A stretch of DNA of 64,000 nucleotides from JACNKJ01 sp964440095 (GCA_964440095.1 CAYTPZ010000001.1:124001-188000), one strand, 5' to 3'. Positions 34,697 through 43,834 are shown, counted from the first letter of the stretch. The notes: generated by a model not told the origin, from the letters alone. Numbers and translations are program-made.

Positions 34697-35824
34697 TCAT
34701 GCTTGTATAGGCAAGTCTTGTTCAAGCATTTTTAAAAGCTCGGCCCAGCGATCTGCCACTCTCTCTCTTCCATGAATATCATCGACGTATCGGAGGGCAT
34801 CCTGAAGCCGCTGCTGCAAATCAGGCGAGCTTTCCTCCCAAACCTCGCGAAGGAGAAGTGCCAATTTATCAAGGGATTCCCCATGATATCCAAGTTTCCG
34901 GCGGCTCAAAAGCTCACCGGGATCCACCGTTGAAACTACCGGCACTTTCTGCCGCCATGCCGCCAAAAATGTATTCGGAAATCCCTCCACAAGAGAGGTA
35001 TTGAGGAATACTCGGGCTTTCGAGAAAAGCTGAGGCACATGGTGATTCGAGACCCATCCCAAATAGTTCACATTGGTCTGCAATTTGAATTGCTCGATGA
35101 TATCCAGAGCATAGGCTTCGTGTCCGCTGGCTTTGCCGCCAAACACCTCGAATTGGATTTTCGGGAATCTCTTGGCCAATGCGAGTAGCCATTCGGGACG
35201 CTTCAGTGCCCTCAGATTTCCTCCCCAGAGCACCCTATCTCGCTCAGGGGCACCGAATCCCTCTTCAGGCAACTTGGGGAGTATCGAAGGAATGATGGCT
35301 GTGGAGATGCCGTAGTTGCGCGCAAGCAAATCGGCCTGCTCGGAAGTCTGGGCCACCACCCAACGAGCCCTGGACAATGTCATTCGATAAAGAACGTGAT
35401 TCTGCGGATGTCTAAGAATCTCACACCCGGGCTTCAGGTCACTGTCGCTGGCCAAAAGAAAGAGAAAGGGAATTCCCGCTTTGTGGGCCACGGCCGAACC
35501 CAGGGCCGTCAACTCTGATGCACCCCGCTGCACGAGAAGATCGATTTTCTGTTCCTTCAGAAACCTGACCAGAGTGCTGCCCTTGGGATGGATCAACTTG
35601 AGCAGGGGTGGTCCGCCTGTGGGCATGATCTGCCAGACACGACCCTCTTCGATATCCAGAGGTTCAGCCTTATCCCCCTCCATGAGGAAGTGCATTTCGT
35701 GTCCCATGCTCTTGAAGAGTCCGCCCAAGGATCGCAATTGGAATTCGGCGCCGCCGGTTACCCTGCCCTCCCATCCAGGAATGAATGCAGCGTGGGCGAA
35801 GGAAGCAAGAACCGCGATCCTCAT
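34697..35824 (-). CDS. Glycosyltransferase family 4
   Basis: 375-residue GT-B protein: RIAVLASFAHAAFIP and GRVTGGAEFQLRSL at the N-terminus, LWGGNLRALKRPEWLLALAKRFP, VNYLGWVSNHHVPQLFSKARVFLNTSLVEGFPNTFLAAWRQKVPVVST in the donor domain. The usual EX7E motif is modified (EGFPNTFLAAW), as in some capsule enzymes. It overlaps the Wzy-like gene by ATGA and ends the sigma54-preceded export operon. Confidence 0.8.
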   Translation of the reverse strand: MRIAVLASFAHAAFIPGWEGRVTGGAEFQLRSLGGLFKSMGHEMHFLMEGDKAEPLDIEEGRVWQIMPTGGPPLLKLIHPKGSTLVRFLKEQKIDLLVQRGASELTALGSAVAHKAGIPFLFLLASDSDLKPGCEILRHPQNHVLYRMTLSRARWVVAQTSEQADLLARNYGISTAIIPSILPKLPEEGFGAPERDRVLWGGNLRALKRPEWLLALAKRFPKIQFEVFGGKASGHEAYALDIIEQFKLQTNVNYLGWVSNHHVPQLFSKARVFLNTSLVEGFPNTFLAAWRQKVPVVSTVDPGELLSRRKLGYHGESLDKLALLLREVWEESSPDLQQRLQDALRYVDDIHGRERVADRWAELLKMLEQDLPIQA

Positions 35825-37314
35825 GCTTTACCCGGAGTGGCCTGGCCAGCCGTAATGGGTTTGAGGGGTTTAGGCTTGGGTAGTTCCCTCGCGTGGGACA
35901 GCACTCCCGCCAGGAGAAAAACCAGAATGCTCGGATACTTGGTATAGAAGACCATATCCGTGGTCAAGGCCTGAACGTACTGAGTCGTGAACAGGCCCAG
36001 AAAGACCATCACCTCGGTGCGGCCCACGAAGGCGTGATTTACCCGTCCCGTGGCGTAGGAGAAAAGCCGCTTGATGAAGACTCCCAGTAAGGCGAAATAG
36101 GCCAGTGTCACCATGGGACCGCCTTCAACCCACCAGCGGATGTAGCTGTTGTGTGTGGAGGCGATATTGTGCGCGTAACTGGTGGTTACCGTATCGCCAA
36201 AGAAGGTGAAAAATTTGTCATAGTAGATTCCGAAGTTACCGAAGCCACAGCCAAACAACGGGAAGTTCTTGATGATCTCCCAACTGGTCAACCAGATAAC
36301 CCATCTGTCATTCACGGTACGCACATTGGCGAACCTGACCTGATACACCTCACTCTCGGTGATCGGCCCCCAGTTCAAGGCAAGGAAAGCCGCAGATAGG
36401 AGCACCACCCAGAGTACTATGTTTCTCACCCGCTTCTCGATGAGTGAGAGGAAGAAGATGGTCGCGGCGAATCCCATCCACGCCGATCGACGATAGCTCC
36501 AGAAAATGGTTGTACTGTGAATGATCAGAACGACGGTGGCGAATATTCTGACCATGAAGCGTCGATCGTTGATGAACATGTAGAGAAAGAAAACAACTCC
36601 CCCCACCATCACCGTTCCCAGCGCTGAAGGACTGGGGAAGGGCCCCTGGATTCGATCCTGGATGCCCGTCTCCTGCCAGTTCAAGCGACCCGTGGACGTG
36701 AACAGACTATGTTCGGTGAAGTGTTCGTAGAATCCGAAGGATGCCGAGTAGAGCGTTACGATCCCAATGGTCCAAAGCAGCGGCCTAACCTGTTCGCGGG
36801 ATGTGATCAGATTTCGCGCAAGGGTGTACACGATAAAGGGCGTGATGATGGAGTCGAATATCTGCTGGGCAGCCTGAATGGGACGATGCCCATTCAAGAT
36901 TCCCGGTAGCATGAGCATAACGATGACCGCCATCAACCATTCCGCCACGTCCACTTTCTGATACTTCTTGGCACCCGTTGCCACCTGCACCACCAGCACG
37001 AAGAACAGAATGCTCGCTGCGATTCGGTTGATCGTGATGTCCGGAATGCCTGCGCCCAAATTCACGGTCACGAAGTTCGATAGAATTGGCGTTGCACCGA
37101 TCCAAATAAGGAACACCAACATGCTGCTCTTCACGATCGCATAGAACAAGAACGGAAGCATGGTAACGACGAGAATGGGAATCCACTCGCCGCCGAAGAA
37201 GGTTACACCCATCAAAGCCCCGATGAACATGGCCGTGAGCAATATGGGATTGAAGGGCGTGACGCCCCCAAATCGTTTATGGATGGGTTGGTTTCCTGTA
37301 AGGATACTCGGCAT
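35821..37314 (-). CDS. O-antigen ligase/polymerase-like membrane protein (Wzy_C family)
   Basis: 497-residue integral membrane protein with about ten to twelve predicted helices. The Wzy_C hallmark is the large periplasmic loop: VRTVNDRWVIWLTSWEIIKNFPLFGCGFGNFGIYY and SYAHNIASTHNSYIRWWVEGG (about 320-400), containing the conserved Arg and His-N-x3-H-N residues. It probably polymerises the exopolysaccharide repeat; a ligase role is possible. It sits 11 bases after the CpsD-like gene. Confidence 0.82.
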   Translation of the reverse strand: MPSILTGNQPIHKRFGGVTPFNPILLTAMFIGALMGVTFFGGEWIPILVVTMLPFLFYAIVKSSMLVFLIWIGATPILSNFVTVNLGAGIPDITINRIAASILFFVLVVQVATGAKKYQKVDVAEWLMAVIVMLMLPGILNGHRPIQAAQQIFDSIITPFIVYTLARNLITSREQVRPLLWTIGIVTLYSASFGFYEHFTEHSLFTSTGRLNWQETGIQDRIQGPFPSPSALGTVMVGGVVFFLYMFINDRRFMVRIFATVVLIIHSTTIFWSYRRSAWMGFAATIFFLSLIEKRVRNIVLWVVLLSAAFLALNWGPITESEVYQVRFANVRTVNDRWVIWLTSWEIIKNFPLFGCGFGNFGIYYDKFFTFFGDTVTTSYAHNIASTHNSYIRWWVEGGPMVTLAYFALLGVFIKRLFSYATGRVNHAFVGRTEVMVFLGLFTTQYVQALTTDMVFYTKYPSILVFLLAGVLSHARELPKPKPLKPITAGQATPGKA

Positions 37315-37325
37315 GCCGGATCCGA

Positions 37326-38000
37326 TCAGATTCGGCGATAGATGAAGTCGGGCACGGGGTATCTCTTCTTATTGAAGATGAGCCCCGTGATGGGGATCCC
37401 CGCGTTGTTCATGCCGGTGGTCATTCGGGTGATGACACTCTCCTTGGTCGAGCGATAGGCCGTTACAACTAAGACCGCATCAGCCAAACCGGCCCAGATT
37501 TCCGGGTACTTGCCGAAGCCCGGCTGGCCGTCGAAGACCACCGCGCGGAAATCGCGCGTGGCATCGTCCCTAAACTGGCGAGCCCTTTCGGGAGACAAGG
37601 CCACGTAGTGCTGCTTCACTTCGCCGGTATGCACTGCCGAAAGACCGGGGAGTTCTGTGCTGAAAGGCAGCATGCGGAAGTCGTCCTCACCGCGAAGATA
37701 CTCGGCCAATCCCAGATCGGGCATTTCACTGCTAGGATTAAGTGCGGGATTGGAAATGTTCCCGTCCACATACAGGCAATCTTCACCTTCGCGCAAGGCG
37801 ATGTAGTAGGCAAAGGCCTTGGCGATGGTGCTTGCTCCTTCACCGCGCTCCGTGGATGAGATATAGATGAAAGGACGCCTGTCTTTGAGATGTGGCCCAA
37901 GGGTCGCGAACAGGGCTTCCATATCCGCAAGTATTTCACGCCGGAAATGAGAGACGGAGGGGCCGTCCTCTTCCTTTGGCGTCAGCACGAATTCCTTCAT
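37326..38000 (-). CDS. CpsD/BY-kinase-like protein with degenerate Walker A
   Basis: 224 residues with the fold of bacterial tyrosine kinases (CpsD/CapB) that work with Wzz-type partners: IYISSTERGEGAST (Walker A region, 47-58), LYVDGNISNP (Walker A', Asp79), VVFDGQPG (Walker B) and LVVTAYRSTKESVITRM. In active enzymes the P-loop reads GEGKS/T; here Lys is Ala (GCA), and there is no C-terminal Tyr cluster. It is probably a non-catalytic partner of the Wzz protein encoded ten bases upstream. An ordinary ParA/MinD ATPase is unlikely for the same reason. Confidence 0.75.
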   Translation of the reverse strand: MKEFVLTPKEEDGPSVSHFRREILADMEALFATLGPHLKDRRPFIYISSTERGEGASTIAKAFAYYIALREGEDCLYVDGNISNPALNPSSEMPDLGLAEYLRGEDDFRMLPFSTELPGLSAVHTGEVKQHYVALSPERARQFRDDATRDFRAVVFDGQPGFGKYPEIWAGLADAVLVVTAYRSTKESVITRMTTGMNNAGIPITGLIFNKKRYPVPDFIYRRI

Positions 38001-38009
38001 TCTCGCCCC

Positions 38010-39410
38010 CTAGATCTTTCGGAAAGTCGCGTAAACGGGAAGTCCGGTGTATTCCTCGATATCGGCCGGCTTCTGGAAGCTTTGACCGGTGGCCTCAACC
38101 ATGAACGCCGCAGAGATCGCCAAAACGAAGGCGAAAATGGGAGCCACTAAAATGTAAACGATGGGAGGCGTCACACCTTCCAGATCACTAATCATAGGCT
38201 CGCCCAGCTTCACGAGCTTCTTGTCCATGATGGTGAACTCTTCGTCGACGAGCTTATCGTTAAACTTGGTGGTCAAGCGAGCGTAGAGATTCCACTGCAT
38301 ATCCAGGAATTCCTGATAGTAATCGATGTCGCGGGTGAACTCGGGAATCTCCCGCATGCGGGTTTCCAGTTCCGCCACCGTTTCCGACAGGATCGTTTCA
38401 GACTCTCTCAGCCCGATGAGCTTCTGCTCGCTTGTCTGGATGCTCAAATCGAAGGCCGCGCGTTTCTGCCTCTTCACATCAACGATCTCTTCCAACTTGG
38501 CGATAATCAAAGGATGATCGGGCATGTACTTGGATTGCATTTCGGAAAGTTCAATATCCAAATCGGCCAAGCGATTTTCGTAGCGCTCCACAAGGGGATC
38601 AGAACGTAGTTCTATGGACGGAATCAGCTCGCCGCCGCCGTTTTCCAGCAGGGACTTGTTCCTATTGATCTGGCTCTCGAGTGTCTTTCTCTTTATCTGA
38701 ACATCAGTGAGCTGACGTTCGAAGATGGCTTTATTTTCGACCATACGGGTTGTCACCGCGCGTGCGTCAAACAACAACTCTTCAGATTCCAACTGCGCTT
38801 TCGCGTCGTTGGCCTCTTTGATACGCGCTTCCAGCTGCTTGATATTCCGTTGCACGAATTCCCGGCCGAACTCAGGACGGTGAATGCGCTTGTATTCTTC
38901 GAAGAAGGCCTTGGCGTAGACATTGGCGATGATAAGCGCCGTATCCGGGTCGGCATCACGAGCGCGAATCTGAATCATGTTGGTTTCGGGAACAGGGGTA
39001 ACATCGATGTATTTCCCCATGGCCGCCGCCACTCGTTCAGACTGTCTGGCGGGAGGATTCTCCCAGCCCTTCGCCTGATCATAGCCGCGCGCAAATGCAA
39101 GCAACACGCCCTGGGAGCGACCCAGTTCGGCGATGGAGTTCATCTCCTCTTCATAGTCCATTCCCGGCGTGTAGGTAATGCCCATCTGCGATTGGTAGGA
39201 TCGGTCAACGTAATATTTCACCGAAGACACGAACATGGCTTTCCGCAGGGAAAGCCCCCAGAAGATGGCTGCCAGTAGAATGATGAAGGAAACCAGGATC
39301 ACCCATTTGTGAATGAAGAGAATACCCACCACATCACGCACGCTGGCATGACTGGCGATATCACCGCTCCTCTGCCCTTCATAATCCTGTTGGTTCTCGA
39401 AGCTATCCAA
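38010..39410 (-). CDS. Wzz/GumC-like polysaccharide chain-length protein
   Basis: 466-residue co-polymerase: N-terminal cytoplasmic tail and TM1 (HKWVILVSFIILLAAIFWGL, about 35-54), a long periplasmic coiled-coil domain (about 150-400, many KQLEARIKEANDAKAQLESE-type heptads) and TM2 (VYILVAPIFAFVLAISAAF, about 425-445). It resembles the XrtA/PEP-CTERM-associated chain-length family. It sets polymer length with the Wza- and CpsD-like neighbours. It lies 18 bases after the Wza-like gene. Confidence 0.87.
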   Translation of the reverse strand: MDSFENQQDYEGQRSGDIASHASVRDVVGILFIHKWVILVSFIILLAAIFWGLSLRKAMFVSSVKYYVDRSYQSQMGITYTPGMDYEEEMNSIAELGRSQGVLLAFARGYDQAKGWENPPARQSERVAAAMGKYIDVTPVPETNMIQIRARDADPDTALIIANVYAKAFFEEYKRIHRPEFGREFVQRNIKQLEARIKEANDAKAQLESEELLFDARAVTTRMVENKAIFERQLTDVQIKRKTLESQINRNKSLLENGGGELIPSIELRSDPLVERYENRLADLDIELSEMQSKYMPDHPLIIAKLEEIVDVKRQKRAAFDLSIQTSEQKLIGLRESETILSETVAELETRMREIPEFTRDIDYYQEFLDMQWNLYARLTTKFNDKLVDEEFTIMDKKLVKLGEPMISDLEGVTPPIVYILVAPIFAFVLAISAAFMVEATGQSFQKPADIEEYTGLPVYATFRKI

Positions 39411-39428
39411 ATCTTAATCCTCCATGCT

Positions 39429-40208
39429 CTAGCGAGCATAACTTTGGTAGGAGCCTTCGAGCACGTCGAAGAAAATGGCTGTTTCGATTCCGAAACGCGG
39501 AATCGCATAGGAAACCTCAAAGAATGTCTCTATGAATTCGGAAACCTTGGAAATGCGATTTCGAGGGACCACCACAATGTCGTAACGCTGCAAGGCAAGG
39601 TCGGGCATCATGGACTTGCCGTCTAACAAGGCATCGAAGTTGACCTCGAAGACCATGGGTTCGGCTTGATTCCACTTGCGTATAACCAGGATCTGCCCTG
39701 AATCACTATCCCTGACCAGACCGCCGCATTTACTGATGACCGACGAAAGGGTCAAGGGGTAGTCGGCGACAATTTGGGGATTACGAACTTCGCCGAGCAC
39801 GAAGACGGAGGAACTGCCCACGTCTTTCACGTTCACGAAGACTTTTGGATTTCTGAGATAGTCGGAGATGTTCGCCTCGAGATGACGCTCGAGATCCTTG
39901 GGGGTCATCCCGAAGACGTTGACGGATTCACTCAGCAAGGGTGCCGAGACCGTCCCGTCGGGTCTGACCTCAGTTTCAATATTCAGGGAGGAATCGCCCA
40001 AATATCGAATTTCCAAGAAATCCTCCGGCCCTAGGAGAAAATCATTGGCGAAGGTTGAATTGCCACGTGGTATCGAATCGGCGGAGGCAAGGGTAGTAAC
40101 CTTTACGGGAACATCTTGCCTTCCCGAACAGGATACCAAGGCCAAGCCTGCCAATAGGATGACAGCCACGAGCATAAGTGTACTTTGGAAACCGGCTTTG
40201 ATTCGCAT
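39429..40208 (-). CDS. Wza-like polysaccharide export lipoprotein
   Basis: 259 residues: lipoprotein signal with LVSCS (Cys27), a polysaccharide-export domain (LLGPEDFLEIRYLGDSSLNIETEVRPDGTVSAPLLSESVNV) and SLBB-like repeats (VFVLGEVRNPQIVADYPLTLSSVISKCGG). Shorter than E. coli Wza (about 380), as in many XrtA-type systems. It forms the outer-membrane exit channel. It is the first gene of the operon and is preceded by a -24/-12 promoter. Confidence 0.88.
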   Translation of the reverse strand: MRIKAGFQSTLMLVAVILLAGLALVSCSGRQDVPVKVTTLASADSIPRGNSTFANDFLLGPEDFLEIRYLGDSSLNIETEVRPDGTVSAPLLSESVNVFGMTPKDLERHLEANISDYLRNPKVFVNVKDVGSSSVFVLGEVRNPQIVADYPLTLSSVISKCGGLVRDSDSGQILVIRKWNQAEPMVFEVNFDALLDGKSMMPDLALQRYDIVVVPRNRISKVSEFIETFFEVSYAIPRFGIETAIFFDVLEGSYQSYAR

Positions 40209-40264
40209 CCTTGCTATCTCCTGAATGGCCGGAACAACGAGATCTCTCCTAGATCTCGAAAAAC

Positions 40265-40280
40265 AGCAACTTCAATGCCA
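40265..40280 (-). promoter_or_regulatory. Sigma54 (-24/-12) promoter of the export operon
   Basis: Minus-strand TGGCATTGAAGTTGCT fits TGGCA-N6-TTGCW exactly, with GG and GC separated by ten bases. The start should fall near 40254, giving a leader of about 45 bases before the Wza-like ATG. It requires an NtrC-type activator such as the one encoded at 4863-6272. Confidence 0.75.
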
Positions 40281-40404
40281 TTTCTGACGCTTTGAAGTTT
40301 AAGCGCCAAGAAAGCACTTTCCCGCAAACTTCGTATTTACTTCACATTATGAAGGCGCTTTAAGTCGAGTAAGATGGGGATGGCGCCGTTCGGATCCTTC
40401 TGAG

Positions 40405-41130
40405 CTAGTAAGCACCTCGCCTCGCGATGATGGCTGGGAGAGTCAGAAGTATGATCTTCAGGTCGTAAAAGAAGCCACGGTGTTGGACGTATTCCGAATC
40501 CAAACGCATCCATTCGTTGAATCCGATGGAACTTCGTCCTGAAATCTGCCAAAGGCAGGTTATCCCCGGCTGAACTTCCAGACGACGATAATGCCAGGGT
40601 TCATACTGTTCAACCTCAGAGGGAATCTGGGGACGGGGTCCCACGATACTCATATCCCCCTTCAACACGTTGAAGAGCTGGGGAAGTTCATCCAAGCTGC
40701 TACGGCGCATGAAACTACCGAGCTGTGTAATGCGGGGATCGTTCTGGATCTTGAACATAGCACCGGAAGCCTCATTCTCGGAGGCTAGCCCGTCTTTCAG
40801 ATCTTCGGCCTCGTTGACCATGGATCGGAACTTGTAACAGACGAAATGGCGCCGGTTCTTACCTACACGAATCTGCCTGAAGACGATGGAGCCGGGGCTT
40901 TCCAGTCGTACCAGAATGGCCAGCGGAATCATCAAGGGGAGAAACATGAGTATGCCCGTGAGACTGAACAGGATATCCAATGCCCGTTTGCTGAATCGAT
41001 AGATCAGCGAATCACGCACGGGAAACTGAACGAGATCATCCTGGGAGGTGATGTCCTCTAATTCGGTCCCAACCCTCAGGATGGTTGAATCCTGAACGGT
41101 TTGTTCCACAAGATTGCCCTGGGGTGCCAT
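40405..41130 (-). CDS. Initiating phosphoglycosyl transferase, second copy
   Basis: 241-residue PF02397 enzyme: a 45-residue cytoplasmic lead, anchor helix (ALDILFSLTGILMFLPLMIPLAILV), FVCYKFRSM, FKIQNDPRITQLGSFMRRSSLDELPQL, SIVGPRPQ and QPGITCLWQISGRS. It is clearly homologous to the protein encoded at 33787-34515 (both end in GAY) but diverged. Two initiating enzymes suggest two polymers or alternative first sugars. It has its own sigma70 promoter. Confidence 0.9.
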   Translation of the reverse strand: MAPQGNLVEQTVQDSTILRVGTELEDITSQDDLVQFPVRDSLIYRFSKRALDILFSLTGILMFLPLMIPLAILVRLESPGSIVFRQIRVGKNRRHFVCYKFRSMVNEAEDLKDGLASENEASGAMFKIQNDPRITQLGSFMRRSSLDELPQLFNVLKGDMSIVGPRPQIPSEVEQYEPWHYRRLEVQPGITCLWQISGRSSIGFNEWMRLDSEYVQHRGFFYDLKIILLTLPAIIARRGAY

Positions 41131-41155
41131 AACCGACCCTGTCGCTTGAGGTTAC

Positions 41156-41184
41156 ACGATAATTCCGTGCTACCATGTTGTCAA
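41156..41184 (-). promoter_or_regulatory. Sigma70 promoter of the second sugar transferase
   Basis: Perfect -35 TTGACA (41179-41184), 17-base spacer, -10 TATCGT (41156-41161); predicted start near 41149, 19 bases before the ATG. A GGCGC-TTCG-GCGCC hairpin lies just upstream (about 41190-41203). Confidence 0.75.
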
Positions 41185-41319
41185 TCGATGGCGCCGAAGC
41201 GCCGTTGTCAACGCATTAGCAAAAGTGTCCTGGAAGACCTCCGATTGTTATGACACTAAATAGTCTATCAGAACTGCATCTATCCGTAAAGAGCCGTTGA
41301 TCTGCTTTTGTGAGCCTGC

Positions 41320-42420
41320 TTACAAAACCGACCCCACCACCTCGCAAACCTGATCCAGTTGGGAGTCCGTTAACTCCGGGAACATGGGCAGGCTTAAAAT
41401 TTCCTCAGCGCCGCGCTCCGCCTCGGGGAGATCACCCAGGGTGTATCCCATCTGTGAGAAAGGCGGCTGCAGGTGAACGGGTTTCGGATAATGATATCCG
41501 AAACCGATACCGGCTTCCTTGAGTGCGGCATCGATGGCCGCCACCTTGGCCGAGCGAATCACGTACAGGTGATAGACCGGCACATGACCTTCCCGCTCCA
41601 CTGGAAGTTGCAGGGCTTCTTGTTTACCCAGACGTTCGCGATAGCCGGCCGCTGCGCGGCGACGGCCTTGGTTCCAGCTATCCAAATGTCCAAGCTTGAT
41701 ACCTAGGATCTTGGCCTGAATGGCATCGAGACGGCTGTTGGTGCCAAGCACTTCGTGCACGTACTTTTTAAGGCTGCCGTGGTCGCCGATCTGCCGAATC
41801 TTCTGAGCCATTTCCTCGCTTTGCGTGGTCACGGCTCCACCATCGCCATAGGCGCCCAGGTTTTTTCCGGGATAAAAACTGAATCCCGATAAGGCACCCA
41901 TGGATCCACAGCTGCGCCCTTTGTAGGTCGCGCCATGGGCCTGGGCGGAATCTTCGATAACCATCACGCCGCGGCGCTCGGCAATTTCCAGCACGGGATC
42001 CATGTCAACGGGATCACCATAGAGGTGCACAGGAACGATGGCCTTGGTTTTGGGACTAATGGCCTCTTCCAGGCGGCTGACGTCCATGTGATAGGTGCTC
42101 GGGTCCATATCAACGAGAACCGGGCGTGCGCCGGCCAGAACGATGGCTTCCACCGTGGCGACGAAAGTGTTCGCCGCGGTGATCACTTCGTCGCCCTCGC
42201 CGATACCGGCGGCGCGGAAAGCGATCTGCAAGGCATCCGTGCCATTGCCCACACCCACGGCGTGGGCTGCTCCACAGTACTTGGCGAAATCTTCCTCGAA
42301 TTCGCGCAAAGCGGGTCCCCCGACAAAAGCGGCCTGACTCATCAAGGCTTCAATTTCTGGGAGGATTTCGTTTTTGAGACTCTGGTACTGGGTTCTCAAG
42401 TCAAGAAATGGCACACTCAT
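41320..42420 (-). CDS. DegT/DnrJ/EryC1 sugar aminotransferase (WbpE-like)
   Basis: 366-residue PLP enzyme: VPFLDLRTQYQSLKNEI, GVGNGTDALQIAFRAAGIGEGDEVI, HLYGDPVDMD, VIEDSAQAHGATYKG and the PLP-binding Lys in FSFYPGKNLGAYGDGG. WbpE-type members aminate the 3-keto group of UDP-GlcNAcA derivatives; this fits the WbpA/B/D-like genes elsewhere in the window. Other 3- or 4-aminations of nucleotide sugars are possible. It is transcribed divergently from the GT4 gene at 42642. Confidence 0.85.
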   Translation of the reverse strand: MSVPFLDLRTQYQSLKNEILPEIEALMSQAAFVGGPALREFEEDFAKYCGAAHAVGVGNGTDALQIAFRAAGIGEGDEVITAANTFVATVEAIVLAGARPVLVDMDPSTYHMDVSRLEEAISPKTKAIVPVHLYGDPVDMDPVLEIAERRGVMVIEDSAQAHGATYKGRSCGSMGALSGFSFYPGKNLGAYGDGGAVTTQSEEMAQKIRQIGDHGSLKKYVHEVLGTNSRLDAIQAKILGIKLGHLDSWNQGRRRAAAGYRERLGKQEALQLPVEREGHVPVYHLYVIRSAKVAAIDAALKEAGIGFGYHYPKPVHLQPPFSQMGYTLGDLPEAERGAEEILSLPMFPELTDSQLDQVCEVVGSVL

Positions 42421-42547
42421 CGGTCAATTCTTCCCTTCGACTTGGAGGACCGAAGCTCCGTTTTCCGGACCCTCGCCCCCCGATTTCCTAGCCGTACTAA
42501 GGCTTTCCCGGGATTTCCCATCCTAGCGAGAGACACCTCTCGCCACA

Positions 42548-42563
42548 TGACACGATCCTTGCC
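42548..42563 (+). promoter_or_regulatory. Near-consensus sigma54 site before the plus-strand GT4 operon
   Basis: TGACACGATCCTTGCC matches TGGCACG-N4-TTGCW except for A at the second G of -24 and C at the last position. It would start transcription about 68 bases before the ATG at 42642. The changed -24 G lowers confidence. Confidence 0.35.
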
Positions 42564-42641
42564 CATGCAGCCAGAGTGCCAGTCAGCTTTCGTTGACGCA
42601 TTTCTTCGTCAACTGTTAGCTTGCGGCAGGAGGAAACCTAG

Positions 42642-43823
42642 ATGTCGCGTATTGCGATGGTCGCATATACATACTACTCCTCGGACCCGCGTGTCCAGCG
42701 GGAGGCCGAAGCCCTAGCTTCGCGCGGTGATGAAGTCATTTTTTACTGCCTGCGCAAGCCCGGAGAGCCTTCCAGACAACGTATTCGCGAGGTAGAAGTT
42801 CGCCATTTGCCCATGGCCCGCTATCGGGGGGGCAATAGCGTTCTTTATATGGGTAGCTATCTGCTTTTCTTGTTGCTGGCCCAATTCACCTTGACGGTGG
42901 ATCACCTTCGCAAAAGCTTCGATCTCGTCCATACCAACAATATGCCTGACTTCATGGCTTTCACGGGGTTATGGACCCGCATCCTGGGCTGCCCGCTGAT
43001 CCTCGATATCCACGACGTCATGCCCGAACTCTATCAAGGCAAGTTCGAGGTGGGGCCTTCTCATCCCATGATTCGTCTTCTGAGGTTTCAGGAGAGAATC
43101 AGTGCGGCCCTGGCCACACGGGTGCTGACCAGTGAGCACACCAAGAAGGAAGCCCTCATCGAGCATGGCATCAATTCGGAAAAGATCGAGGTACTGCTCA
43201 ATCTTCCCGATTCTCGAATCTTCAATCGAGAAGAGTTGGCCACGGGCAGTCAAGACAGCGGGTTCAGGCTAATCAATCACGGCACCATCGCCCATCGGCT
43301 GGGTCTGGACATCGCGCTTCAGGCCGTGGCCAAAATCGGCGATGCCATTCCCGGACTGAGACTGGACATTATCGGCGAAGGGGATCACCGGGATGAGCTC
43401 ATTCGCCTGAGGGCTGAACTCGGCATCGAAGACAAGGTGCATTTCTCCGACGGATTTGTTCCCGTCGAGGAACTCCCCCCTCTCATCAGGCAGGCTGATC
43501 TGGCCGTGATTCCCAGCAGACCCGACATAAGCACACGCTACATGCTTCCCACCAAATTGCTGGAGTATGCCATTTTGGGCGTGCCGGCCGTGGTGGCTCC
43601 CACTTACACGATCCGCCATTACTTCGACGAGAAGTCTGTTGAGTTTTTTGAACCTGAAGATCCGCAATCGCTTGCGGATAAGATCATCGCGCTCTATCAA
43701 GACTCGGAGAGGCGACATAGCCTTGTTCAGGAGTCTGCACGGTTTTTTGAGAAATACGACTGGCCAGTTCATAAACAAGTCTATCTGGATCTGGTCGATT
43801 CTCTCGTCCGGAAAAGCGGCTAG
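42642..43823 (+). CDS. Glycosyltransferase family 4
   Basis: 393-residue GT-B enzyme: ARI-like start SRIAMVAYTYYSSDPRVQREAEAL, FDLVHTNNMPDFMAFTG, LILDIHDVMPELY, NHGTIAHRLGLDIALQAVAKI, LDIIGEGDHRDELI and ISTRYMLPTKLLEYAILGVPAVV (EX7E variant). It resembles WbuB/fucosyl-type exopolysaccharide transferases, without proof of donor. AGGAGG lies nine bases before the ATG. It heads a three-gene plus-strand operon with the ExeA-type ATPase gene 11 bases downstream. Confidence 0.85.
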   Translation: MSRIAMVAYTYYSSDPRVQREAEALASRGDEVIFYCLRKPGEPSRQRIREVEVRHLPMARYRGGNSVLYMGSYLLFLLLAQFTLTVDHLRKSFDLVHTNNMPDFMAFTGLWTRILGCPLILDIHDVMPELYQGKFEVGPSHPMIRLLRFQERISAALATRVLTSEHTKKEALIEHGINSEKIEVLLNLPDSRIFNREELATGSQDSGFRLINHGTIAHRLGLDIALQAVAKIGDAIPGLRLDIIGEGDHRDELIRLRAELGIEDKVHFSDGFVPVEELPPLIRQADLAVIPSRPDISTRYMLPTKLLEYAILGVPAVVAPTYTIRHYFDEKSVEFFEPEDPQSLADKIIALYQDSERRHSLVQESARFFEKYDWPVHKQVYLDLVDSLVRKSG

Positions 43824-43834
43824 GAGACGGAACC

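Noticed and set aside
41190..41203. GGCGC-TTCG-GCGCC hairpin as terminator of the DegT gene
   Set aside because: No T-run follows and it sits just upstream of a good promoter; a role there is possible but not shown.
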